A stretch of 18,424 nt of DNA from an uncultured Mucispirillum sp. Its GTDB lineage: Bacteria; Chrysiogenota; Deferribacteres; Deferribacterales; Mucispirillaceae. The notes under the pieces are model-generated. The model was not told the DNA's origin and made no database searches. It was given only the letters and a program-made list of their open reading frames with translations. The stretch is taken from assembly GCA_910586745.1 (NCBI GenBank), contig CAJUJZ010000035.1, positions 1-18,424 on the forward strand, read 5' to 3'. The position numbers were made by a program, and so were the translations under genes. Below, piece by piece: positions 1-9,600 of the stretch (within the stretch, counting starts at the first letter, position 1; each line of letters opens with the position of its first letter).

Positions 1-1300
1 CACTTCCCAATTTAATATCATAAATATATCTGATAACACTACCAAATATAAAATTCTGCAAATTTTCGTCTAACTTTGCTATATCTATTACAAAAACATC
101 ATTTGATTTAATTTTCTTAATTTCTTCTATTAATTCTCTTTCATTGTCTTTTTTTATATTATCAAATATATTTTTCCCCTTAATATTACTTTTAATAATT
201 CGGGCAAATTTTCTCCAACTTTGAACAGTTATTTCTTTTTTTAAGTCTGTTCTACCAGATTCCTGTCTATTATCTACTAACTCTAGAAAATCGCTCCATT
301 GGTCTGTGTTGGTAAAGCCATTATCCATTGAAATAAAATTTAATATGGCATCCATTGTTTGAGTTGAATCGTCAATATTTGAAAACATTAAATCTAAATT
401 ATCCTTATTATCTTTATTACAAGGAAATTTATAGTAAAATGCTTGTTTGTGTTCTAGTTGTTCTTTAAGTATAGTTTCTTTGTTAGCATATGTATTATTT
501 TGAAATTTATCTGAATATGGATAAAAATATTGGACATTTTTAAATGGTGTAGGATTTAAGCCTAATTGCTTATACTCCTCTATTGTATCTGAGTAATTCC
601 CCCCCCCCGAAAAATTTTCCGACATCTTATCAATAGATAATAAATCTGCCCCTTTTACATTAAAAATTATGTATGCTACATCATCTTTATCTTCATTTTT
701 TGCTACCATCATTTTATCTTGAAGAGCTTTTAATAAAAACATGGCATAAGATGTTTTAGAGGCAAGACCAGATATACCAGAAATATTTAAATGTGCTCCT
801 TCTGGACCAATTAAAAATCTTGTGTCCATATGGACAGGTATTTTTATAGGTTCATTATCTTTCATACCTTCATACATATTTAAATATCCACATACTACAC
901 CATATTTATTATCTTCTTTTAATAAGCCTAATGCTTTTATGATTTCTTCTTTATTTGCCAAAAAAACTTTTGCATCATTTTGTAGTGGCAAATAAATATT
1001 TTGATTATTATAAATTACTTTTCCATAAATATAATTCATACCAACACGATAAGTATTACTATCACAAGCAGTATCACCAAAATCACTAGATATATAATTA
1101 CTTAAAAAACTAGCACTATCAGTAATATGAGATATTTCTTCTATAACACCATAGGATACACTATTATTTATATGTTCTATCTTTATCACATCAAAAGGAT
1201 TTAGGATTAAATCCTGCTTTGTCCAAAAATAAAAATTATCTATTGTGGTAGGTTTTGATTCTGTTGCAATAACCTTACCTATTAATTTATTTTCCTGCAT
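1..1300 (-). CDS. HerA-like ATPase, partner of NurA (partial, C-terminus outside window)
   Basis: The frame is open from an ATG at 1300 to the window edge (433 codons) without a stop. The first ~110 residues resemble the HAS-barrel region of HerA proteins. A P-loop-like GISGLASKTS stretch lies at residues 175-184, followed by a strand with FNVKGADLL at 213-221, typical of bacterial HerA/FtsK-type ATPases. A later hydrophobic strand with VFVIDIAKL precedes the edge; the Walker B and arginine-finger part would lie outside. In characterised pairs, HerA is a hexameric DNA translocase that works with the nuclease NurA. The gene starts 9 nt after the NurA-like stop codon, and its AGGAG ribosome site overlaps that stop, so the two are probably translationally coupled. 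Residues 231-234 (Ser-Gly-Gly-Gly) are encoded across a run of ten G. The P-loop is atypical (Ala-Ser before Lys), so ATPase activity is inferred from the family. The N-terminal assignment rests on pattern recognition, not a search. Confidence 0.8.
   Translation of the reverse strand, partial: MQENKLIGKVIATESKPTTIDNFYFWTKQDLILNPFDVIKIEHINNSVSYGVIEEISHITDSASFLSNYISSDFGDTACDSNTYRVGMNYIYGKVIYNNQNIYLPLQNDAKVFLANKEEIIKALGLLKEDNKYGVVCGYLNMYEGMKDNEPIKIPVHMDTRFLIGPEGAHLNISGISGLASKTSYAMFLLKALQDKMMVAKNEDKDDVAYIIFNVKGADLLSIDKMSENFSGGGNYSDTIEEYKQLGLNPTPFKNVQYFYPYSDKFQNNTYANKETILKEQLEHKQAFYYKFPCNKDNKDNLDLMFSNIDDSTQTMDAILNFISMDNGFTNTDQWSDFLELVDNRQESGRTDLKKEITVQSWRKFARIIKSNIKGKNIFDNIKKDNERELIEEIKKIKSNDVFVIDIAKLDENLQNFIFGSVIRYIYDIKLGS
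599..608 (-). repeat. Homopolymeric G10 tract inside the HerA-like gene
   Basis: Ten consecutive C on the plus strand give ten G in the coding strand of the ATPase gene. At this length the frame is open on both sides. Losing one G leads to a TAG stop six codons past the tract; gaining one leads to a TAA stop about ten codons past it. Such tracts are contingency loci in Campylobacter and Helicobacter. No comparable G/C run was noticed elsewhere in this AT-rich window. Confidence 0.9.
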
Positions 1301-1309
1301 AGTCCACTC

Positions 1310-2428
1310 CTAAAATATATTTAAAAACATTTGATTACTTAAATATTGGCTTTTAGCATATTGTTCCGTGATGTAAACTGGATATAAGTGGTTAGCCCAT
1401 CTTTTATCATTCCCATAACATACTGGATTTCTCTCATTTATTATATTAGCACTTATTAAATCAACTTCCTCACTATCTATACCATTTTCTATTTCTTTAT
1501 CTGTAACTAATATTTTTTCAATTTTTAAAATTCCACTATAAATATCATTTGTGTATTTTATATCTCTTATTCTAATATACCATACAGCAAATTTTAGTTT
1601 TTCATATTCATACATACTAACAGGTGTTCTATGATATAGTGGTAAATTTGCGACATTTTCGGTTATTACATTTCCTCTCTTATCTTTAAAATTAGCTGGA
1701 TTAAATGATTTTGATACACCAACAATATATTTATATGCCTCTTTAAATTTATATAATTCTTTCTCTTTCATATGTTGGTTTTTATATTCTAATGAGCCAT
1801 CTTTTAATAGATATTTATTTTGTGATAATAGCCTATTATCAACCAATTCTTTTACCATATTTTGTTCTTCTTTCATCATATGTGTTTGTATTTCAGCAAC
1901 AGCTTTATCTTCTAATTTATCCTTGTCAGCAGTCTTATATGGCAAAATTTTTGAGAACTCAATATTTTTACTTGTTTGATTATTTATTTTGTCTTTTAAT
2001 TCATTTGTTTGACTACCCATTATATGCTCATTAAAACTTTTCTTTGGTAATGCAATCACATTGTGCTTTCTCAGTTTAAAGGCTTCCATGTTTTTATTCT
2101 GTCTTTTACAGCAAGCAACACATACTTGACCTGCTATTATGGGAAACACTTCTTGGTTATAGCTTATATCATCTACCTTAAATGTTCTTCTTGATCCATC
2201 TAAAAAATATGCAAACAATGGTTCAGTTTTACTTAATATATCTTCTGCATATAATTTTAAATTTATAGATTTATCTTCTTTTCTTGTTTCACATAGATAT
2301 TTTAGGTTATATTCTGCAAAATCATCATATTGAATAGTAGATAATCCCATATTTTCATGCTTATATTTATGAGAATTAAAATTTGTTCCTCCAGTTTCTT
2401 TTGCGATATATGAAATAATTCTAGCCAT
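1310..2428 (-). CDS. NurA-like nuclease
   Basis: This is a 372-aa protein. Motifs match the NurA family, a metal-dependent 5'-3' nuclease and ssDNA endonuclease that works with HerA: a DGSRR motif at residues 77-81 after a hydrophobic strand, a second acidic motif KDGSLEY at 209-215, GVSKSF at 237-242, and a C-terminal RWANHLYPVY stretch containing the conserved histidine (H347). These supply the acidic and His residues expected of the RNase-H-like active site. A CVACC cysteine cluster at 103-107 is not something I associate with the family. The ATG at 2428 was chosen over one at 2440: it has GGAG six bases upstream, whereas the earlier ATG sits one base from its AAGGAG. The gene is first in a two-gene operon with the HerA-like ATPase and has its own promoter. 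The operon looks even more A/T-biased than rpoBC, which fits acquired DNA (not computed). Confidence 0.8.
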   Translation of the reverse strand: MARIISYIAKETGGTNFNSHKYKHENMGLSTIQYDDFAEYNLKYLCETRKEDKSINLKLYAEDILSKTEPLFAYFLDGSRRTFKVDDISYNQEVFPIIAGQVCVACCKRQNKNMEAFKLRKHNVIALPKKSFNEHIMGSQTNELKDKINNQTSKNIEFSKILPYKTADKDKLEDKAVAEIQTHMMKEEQNMVKELVDNRLLSQNKYLLKDGSLEYKNQHMKEKELYKFKEAYKYIVGVSKSFNPANFKDKRGNVITENVANLPLYHRTPVSMYEYEKLKFAVWYIRIRDIKYTNDIYSGILKIEKILVTDKEIENGIDSEEVDLISANIINERNPVCYGNDKRWANHLYPVYITEQYAKSQYLSNQMFLNIF

Positions 2429-2452
2429 TATGCTCTCCATTCTCCTTTATCT

Positions 2453-2481
2453 ACTATAATGGATGAAATTATATTTGACAA
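2453..2481 (-). promoter_or_regulatory. Promoter of the NurA-HerA operon
   Basis: On the minus strand, TTGTCA (2476-2481) and TATAGT (2453-2458) are 17 bp apart, a near-consensus sigma-70 pair. The -35 box follows directly on the U-tract of the rpoC terminator. The predicted start near 2446 leaves a leader of about 18 nt before the ATG at 2428. The pair should therefore be transcribed separately from rpoBC. Confidence 0.75.
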
Positions 2482-2482
2482 C

Positions 2483-2506
2483 AAAAAAGAGGAGCATCTG
2501 CTCCCC
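2483..2506 (-). terminator. Rho-independent terminator of the rpoBC operon
   Basis: Reading the minus strand, an imperfect 8-bp GC-rich stem (GGGGAGCA pairing with TGCTCCTC, one G-T pair, tiny loop) is followed by six T. It begins 14 nt after the rpoC stop codon and ends transcription before the NurA-HerA operon. Confidence 0.85.
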
Positions 2507-2519
2507 CTGATATTGTATA

Positions 2520-5500
2520 TTAACTTTCCTGACTAATAAATTTAAATTTACCGTCAATAATGTGTTTAGAACCTGTTCCCGCAGGTATAAGTTTACCCAT
2601 GATAACATTTTCTTTTAAGCCGCGAAGTTTATCTGTTTTACCAGAACATGCTGCATCTGTAAGAACTCTTGTTGTTTCCTGGAAAGATGCTGCAGAAATA
2701 AAGCTTTCTGTATTAAGTGCAGCTTTTGTAATACCTTGAAGTATAGGTCTGCCTTTTGGCGGTTCTTTTCCTTCAGATAAAAGCTCCTGCTGAACTTTTT
2801 TGAATTCGCTTTTGTATACTTCTTCATTTGGCATAAAGTCAGAATCACCAGCATCTTCAATAATAACTTTTTTAAGCATTTGACGAACAATAACTTCTAT
2901 GTGTTTATCATTAATGCTGACTCCAGATTTTCTATATACTATCTGGATTTCATCAACTAAGTATTTAGCCAGTGCTTCTTCACCTAATACAGCTAATATA
3001 TCGTGCGGGTTAATGTTGCCATCAATTAATGCTTCACCAGCTCGGATAAAGTCGCCTTCATGAGCATTAATATAACGCATAGTGTTTATGCTGTATACTT
3101 TTTTATCACCAGTATTTTCGTTTTCAATAGTAAGTTTTTTCATACCGCGGACAGCATTTTCAATTTTAACAATACCGTCAATTTCTGCAATAATTGCAGG
3201 GTCTTTTGGTTTTCTTGCTTCAAAAAGCTCAGCAACACGAGGAAGACCAACAGTAATATCTTTAGTTTTTTGTGCTTCTCGTGGGATTTTCGCAATAATA
3301 TCACCAGGATATACTTCATCGCCTTCGTTAAAAGAAATAATAGTACCAGGAGTTAACTCATAACGATAAACTGTTTTATTATCTGCATCTTTAATAGAGA
3401 TACGAGGTCTGCGTTTTTCTTTAGAGTTAGCAACAACAACTTTTTGAGAAATATTTGTTGTCTGGTCTACTTCTTCTTTTAAAGTTTCCCCTTCTACTAA
3501 ATCTCCATAAGCAACTGTACCAGCAAACTCTGTCATAATAACAGATACATGTGGGTCCCAGTCAAATAAGAGCTGACCTTTTGTTACAGAGTCCCCTTCT
3601 TCTACACGGATAACACTGCCATATCCTGGAGTATATTTTTCTAATACACGACCTATTGAATCTTTAACCATAACAGAACCGTTTCTGTTGAGCACAACAA
3701 TTTCATTTTTTCTGTTACGGAGAGTTTTCATACCCTCAAATGCAACAGTTCCGCCCATTCTTGAGCTCATAGAAGATTCTATACCACCGGCAGACGCAAT
3801 ACCACCAATGTGGAATGTTCTCATTGTAAGCTGTGTACCAGGTTCACCAATAGACTGGGCTGCAATAGTACCTGCTGCTTCGCCTATTTCTATCATACGG
3901 CGTGTAGCTAAATCTAAACCGTAACATTTTCTGCATATACCAAATTCGCTGTCGCATGTTAATGCAGAACGAACCATTACTTTATCAATACCAGCTTTTT
4001 CTATTTTTTCAATAACTTCTTCATCAATAAATGTATCTGCTTCTACTATTAATTCATCAGTTAATGAATCAAACAAATCTTCTAATGTATATCTGCCATA
4101 AATCCTTTCGCCAAGAGTTTCAACAACTGATGCACCTTGGAATAATGGACCTGCTTCAATACCTTTAATAGTGCCGCAGTCATCTTCAGAAATAATTAAA
4201 TCTTGAGCAACATCAACAAGACGACGAGTAAGGTAACCAGAGTTTGCTGTTTTTAAGGCAGTATCAGCAAGACCTTTACGAGCACCGTGAGTTGAAATAA
4301 AATACTGGCTCATTGTTAAACCTTCACGGAAGTTAGAGTCAATAGGTGTTTCAATAATTTCACCAGATGGTTTAGCCATCAGACCACGCATACCAGCAAG
4401 CTGAGCAATCTGAGCTTTAGAACCCCTTGCACCAGAGTCACTCATGACATAAAGAGTATTGTAATATTTTTCTCTTTTATTCTCCTTAGAAGCGTCGCCG
4501 CCTAAGTTTTCAATTGTTTTAATAAGCTTATCAGTAATGTTTTCATTAGTTTTTGACCAAACATCAATTATCTGGTTATAACGCTCACCTTTAGAAAGGG
4601 CTGCTTCCTCTCTATAATGTCTTTCAATTTCCTGAACTTTGCCATAAGCTTCTGCAATAAGCTCACTTTTCTCTTTAGGGATAATCATATCATCTATACA
4701 GATTGAATATCCTGCAATAGTGGAGTATTTAAAGCCTAAGTCTTTTAAGTTATCAAGGAATGTAACGCTGTACCAGTTGCCTAATTTTTTATAAATATAG
4801 TCAACAAGTTTACCTAACTCTTTTTTACCTAAAACTTTGTTTACCTGTTCAAAATCAATATCTTCAGGAACAATACCGTAAAGAATTACACGGCCTGCTG
4901 ATGTATCATACATTTTACCATCAATTCTTACTTTAATTTCTGCCTGCAGGCTTAATTTACCATGGTCAATAGCTATAACAACTTCTTCTGGAGAAGAATA
5001 TACTTTGCCACTGCCAAGAGCATTTTTCAGCGGACGAGTTAAGTAGTAAATACCTAAAACCATATCCTGTGTAGGAATAGCAAGCGGTTGTCCGTTAGCA
5101 GGTGATAAAATATTGTAAGCAGAAAGCATAAGTGTTCTTGCTTCAAGCTGTGCCTGAAATGATAACGGCACATGGACTGCCATTTGGTCACCGTCAAAGT
5201 CGGCATTAAATGCAGTACATACAAGTGGATGGAGCTGTATAGCTTTTCCTTCAATTAACTGTGGCTCAAATGCTTGAATACCAAGTCTGTGCAGTGTAGG
5301 GGCACGGTTTAATAATACAGGGTGTTCTCTAATTACTTCCTCTAATACATCCCATACTTCCTGTCTGCGTTCTTCTACCATTCTTTTTGCTTGTTTCACT
5401 GTAGAAGCTATGCCTCTTTCTTTTTCAAGTTTATAGTATAAAAATGGTTTAAATAATTCTAATGCCATTAATTTAGGCAGACCGCACTGGTGCATTTTTA

Positions 5501-6575
5501 AATGTGGACCAGCAACAATAACTGAACGACCAGAATAGTCAACCCTTTTACCTAAAAGGTTTTGACGGAAACGACCATTTTTACCTTTAATCATATCAGA
5601 TAATGATTTTAATGGGCGTTTGTTGCTTGAGCGGATTATTCTGCCGCGTCTGCCATTATCAAAAAGAGCATCTACTGCTTCCTGAAGCATCCTTTTTTCG
5701 TTACGGATAATAATTTCAGGTGCATTTAACTCCATAAGTTTTTTAAGACGGTTATTTCTATTGATAACGCGTCTGTATAAGTCGTTTAAGTCACTTGTAG
5801 CAAATCTGCCACCATCAAGTGGTACAAGTGGGCGTAATTCTGGTGGTATAACAGGTATAACATCAAGCACCATCCATTCTGGGCGGTTGTTTGATTTTCT
5901 AAATGCTTCAACAACTCTTAATCTTTTAGCAAGTTTTAAGCGTTTCTGCATACTATTAGTTTCTCTTAATTCGCTTTTAAGTTCAATTAAAAGCAAATCA
6001 AGGTCTACTTTTTTCAATAAGTCTTTTATACCTTCTGCACCAATTTTAGCTGCAAAGCCATTTGTACCAAAATCTTCAACAGCTTTTCTATACTGTTCTT
6101 CTGTTAATATTTGTCTTTCTTTTAAATTAGATGATTTTGGGTCAGTAACAATGTATGACTCAAAATACACTACTCTTTCAATATCTTTAATAGATAAGTC
6201 AAGAATAGAGCCTATGCGTGATGGAGTACCTTTAAAAAACCAAATATGACATACAGGTGATGCTAAATCAATATGCCCCATACGAACACGGCGGACTTTT
6301 GATTGAATAACTTCAACACCGCATTTTTCACAGACAATACCTCTATGTTTCATGCGTTTATATTTACCGCATAAACATTCCCAGTCTTTTACAGGACCAA
6401 ATATTTTAGCACAGAAAAGACCATCTCTTTCAGGTTTGAAAGTTCTGTAGTTGATTGTTTCAGGTTTAGTTACTTCCCCTGATGACCAGCTTAATATTTT
6501 CTCAGGAGATGCAATTTTTATGCGTATAGCATCAAAAAACACTGAACTCTTATTCTCTCTAATACTTTTTTTCAT
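2520..6575 (-). CDS. rpoC: DNA-directed RNA polymerase subunit beta'
   Basis: This is a 1351-aa, full-length beta' subunit, the catalytic large subunit of RNA polymerase. The N-terminal zinc ribbon has C67, C69, C82 and C85. The catalytic NADFDGD motif, which holds the active-site Mg2+, is at residues 457-463. The second zinc site includes the Cys-rich CDSEFGICRKC stretch in the C-terminal half, and the trigger-loop/bridge-helix region around GEPGTQLTMRTFHIGG is intact. The gene lies 86 nt after rpoB and is last in the operon, followed by a terminator. The nearest Shine-Dalgarno-like sequence (GAGG) is about 13 nt upstream of the ATG at 6575, longer than usual, but the MKKSIRENKS start fits family lengths. 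There are no frameshifts or missing key residues. Confidence 0.98.
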   Translation of the reverse strand: MKKSIRENKSSVFFDAIRIKIASPEKILSWSSGEVTKPETINYRTFKPERDGLFCAKIFGPVKDWECLCGKYKRMKHRGIVCEKCGVEVIQSKVRRVRMGHIDLASPVCHIWFFKGTPSRIGSILDLSIKDIERVVYFESYIVTDPKSSNLKERQILTEEQYRKAVEDFGTNGFAAKIGAEGIKDLLKKVDLDLLLIELKSELRETNSMQKRLKLAKRLRVVEAFRKSNNRPEWMVLDVIPVIPPELRPLVPLDGGRFATSDLNDLYRRVINRNNRLKKLMELNAPEIIIRNEKRMLQEAVDALFDNGRRGRIIRSSNKRPLKSLSDMIKGKNGRFRQNLLGKRVDYSGRSVIVAGPHLKMHQCGLPKLMALELFKPFLYYKLEKERGIASTVKQAKRMVEERRQEVWDVLEEVIREHPVLLNRAPTLHRLGIQAFEPQLIEGKAIQLHPLVCTAFNADFDGDQMAVHVPLSFQAQLEARTLMLSAYNILSPANGQPLAIPTQDMVLGIYYLTRPLKNALGSGKVYSSPEEVVIAIDHGKLSLQAEIKVRIDGKMYDTSAGRVILYGIVPEDIDFEQVNKVLGKKELGKLVDYIYKKLGNWYSVTFLDNLKDLGFKYSTIAGYSICIDDMIIPKEKSELIAEAYGKVQEIERHYREEAALSKGERYNQIIDVWSKTNENITDKLIKTIENLGGDASKENKREKYYNTLYVMSDSGARGSKAQIAQLAGMRGLMAKPSGEIIETPIDSNFREGLTMSQYFISTHGARKGLADTALKTANSGYLTRRLVDVAQDLIISEDDCGTIKGIEAGPLFQGASVVETLGERIYGRYTLEDLFDSLTDELIVEADTFIDEEVIEKIEKAGIDKVMVRSALTCDSEFGICRKCYGLDLATRRMIEIGEAAGTIAAQSIGEPGTQLTMRTFHIGGIASAGGIESSMSSRMGGTVAFEGMKTLRNRKNEIVVLNRNGSVMVKDSIGRVLEKYTPGYGSVIRVEEGDSVTKGQLLFDWDPHVSVIMTEFAGTVAYGDLVEGETLKEEVDQTTNISQKVVVANSKEKRRPRISIKDADNKTVYRYELTPGTIISFNEGDEVYPGDIIAKIPREAQKTKDITVGLPRVAELFEARKPKDPAIIAEIDGIVKIENAVRGMKKLTIENENTGDKKVYSINTMRYINAHEGDFIRAGEALIDGNINPHDILAVLGEEALAKYLVDEIQIVYRKSGVSINDKHIEVIVRQMLKKVIIEDAGDSDFMPNEEVYKSEFKKVQQELLSEGKEPPKGRPILQGITKAALNTESFISAASFQETTRVLTDAACSGKTDKLRGLKENVIMGKLIPAGTGSKHIIDGKFKFISQES

Positions 6576-6661
6576 AATATTAAATTTACCTCATTAACTG
6601 AAGTTTATTAGCATTTGCCAAAACTCGCTGCAAAGATGATTACTCTGCAGGATATTCTAAT

Positions 6662-9600
6662 CTATTCACCTTTGTCATCAAAAGGTTCATCGTCATCATC
6701 AGTGTCTAAATCAAGACTGATGCTTCTAACAACATCATCACTGCTAGGGATATCTTCATCTCTAATACCAGCACTCATATTATTAAGCTGTTCATTTGAA
6801 ATAAGTTCATCGCCTGTAAGCAGCTCAATATCAAGTACAAGACCTTGCAGCTCTTTAATAAGAACATTAAATGACTCTGGCATATTTGGCGTAAAGCTGA
6901 AGTTACCATTTACAATAGATTCATAAACTGCTGTTCTTCCTTCCACATCGTCTGATTTGACAGTCAGCATTTCCTGTAATATGTTTGCAGCACCATAAGC
7001 TTCTAATGCCCAAACCTCCATCTCTCCAAGTCTTTGGCCACCAAACTGTGCTTTACCACCAAGAGGCTGTTGAGTAACAAGAGAGTATGGACCAGTAGAA
7101 CGAGCATGGATTTTTGTATCTACTAAGTGGTGCAGTTTTAACATATACATGACACCAACTGTAACTTCCTGGTCAAATTTTTCACCAGTTCTTCCGTCAT
7201 ATAAAACTGTCTGACCGTCGCTTTGAAAGCCTGCTTCTGTAAGCATTTTTTTAATGTCTGCTTCTTTTGCACCATTAAATACTTCAGTTGCAACATGTTT
7301 ACCAAGCTTCTTAGCAGCCCAGCCTAAGTGTGTTTCAAGAATCTGTCCAATGTTCATACGAGAAGGCACAGAAAGTGGGTTTAACACTATTTCTACTGGT
7401 GTGCCGTCTGGTAAGTATGGCATATCTTCTTCTGGTAATATACGAGAAACAATACCTTTATTACCATGACGGCCTGCCATTTTATCCCCAACAGATAAGC
7501 GTCTGCGAATTGCAACATATACTCTTACTGATTTTAATACACCAGCAGATAATTCATCACCTTTTTCTATTTTTCTGCGTTTATCCTGAAATTTTTCTTC
7601 AGCATCTTTTTTGCCTTGTATGCATACTGCATCTGCTTTAGCATATTCAGCATCAAATTCTGCTTTTCCTTCAATATCAAATTTTGCCATTTCCCTTGCA
7701 GTTATTGGAGCAAGATTTTCTTCTGTTAATACTGTTCCAGCTGTTAAGCCTGCACAGTCTGATTTTAATGTTTTGCCAGCAAGCAGAGAAATTACTCTGT
7801 CTTTTCTAGCATTTTCTATAGCAGAAACTTCTCTTGTATAAGCTGCTGCAATGCGTTCAGCTTCACGCTGTTCTATTAACTCAGTTCTGTGGTCTTTGTT
7901 AATATCACGGCGAGTCATAACCTGAACATCTAAGATTGTTCCTGATATGCCAGGTGGCACTCTTAATGATGCATCTTTAACATCACCTGCTTTTTCACCA
8001 AAAATTGCACGGAGAAGTTTTTCTTCAGGTGTTGCCTGAGTTTCACCTTTTGGTGTTACTTTACCAACAAGGATATCACCTTCTGATACTTTAGCACCAA
8101 TTCTGATAATACCACTTTCATCTAAGTTTCTTAAAGCTTCTTCAGAGATATTTGGTATATCTCTAGTGATTTCTTCTGCACCAAGTTTTGTATCTCTTGC
8201 GTCTATTTCAAATACTTCTATGTGTATAGAAGTGAAAGCATCTTCTTTAACAAGTTTTTCTGATACTAAGATAGAGTCTTCATAGTTGTAACCCATCCAA
8301 GGCATGAATGCTACTACTATGTTTCTGCCAAGAGCCAGTTCACCTCTATCAGTAGATGCACCATCTGCTAATGTATCACCTTTTTTAACTTTCTGACCAA
8401 GAACAACACTTGCATTATAGTTAATGCATGTATCCTGATTAGAACGGCGGTATTTAACTAAATCATGAACATCTATACCAAAAGTGCCATCTTCATTTAC
8501 ATAGCGGACAATAATAGTATCTGCATCTACATAATCAACAACACCGTCGTTAAGTGATATTAATGCAGAACCAGAATCTACTGCAACTTTTCTTTCTAAA
8601 CCTGTTCCAACAATTGGAGCATCAGTTCTAATTAATGGTACTGCCTGACGCTGCATGTTTGAACCCATTAATGCACGGTTAGCATCATCATGCTCTAAGA
8701 AAGGAATAAGAGCTGTTGATACTGATACTATCTGCATTGGAGCAACATCCATTAACTGCACCTGCTCTTTTGGAGTATTTAAGTTTTCACCAGCATAACG
8801 ACAAGCAACATCTTCTGTTAAAAAACAGCCGTTTTCATCAAGTGGTGAGTTAGCCTGTGCAATGTAGTAATCCTCTTCCTGCAGTGCATACATATATACA
8901 ACTTCATCTGTTACTCTGCCATTTTCAACTTTTCTGTATGGTGTTTCAATAAAACCAAATTCATTGATTTTAGCATAAGTAGTAAGAGAAGTAATAAGAC
9001 CAATGTTTGGACCTTCTGGTGTTTCAATAGGGCATATTCTTCCATAGTGAGAAGTGTGAACATCACGAACTTCAAAGCCAGCCCTGTCTCTGTTTAAACC
9101 ACCAGGACCTAATGCAGAAAGACGGCGTTTATGCGTAATTTCAGATAATGGGTTATTTTGATCCATAAACTGAGAAAGCTGATAACTGCCAAAAAACTCT
9201 TTAATTGATGCAGAAAGAGGTTTTGCATTTAATAAATCCTGTGGTGTAGAGTCTTCTAAATCTTGAATACTCATACGCTCTTTAACAGTTTTTTCCATTC
9301 TAGCAAGACCTATGCGTATATGGTTTTGCAGCTGTTCGCCTGCAGCTCTTACACGCCTGTGGCCTAAGTGATCAATATCATCTATATGTTCAACACCAAG
9401 ACGAATATTATTAAGAACTCTTACTGTTTCAACAATATCTTCTTTTGAAAAAATTACTTTATCCAGTGGAACAATTTCTTCTGAAATTTTAAGCCTTTTA
9501 TTGATTTTTAAGCGGCCAACACGAGATAAATCATAACGCTTAGGATTAAAGAAAAGGTTATGGAACTGTGCAGCTGCTGTATCATCTGTTGCAGGCTCTC

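Noticed and set aside
1792..2034. 80-codon plus-strand frame within the NurA-like gene
   Set aside because: Low-complexity Leu/Tyr/Phe-rich translation, antisense shadow of an A/T-rich gene.
5761..6249. 162-codon open frame on the plus strand inside rpoC
   Set aside because: Antisense shadow of a conserved coding region; no ribosome site or recognisable protein.
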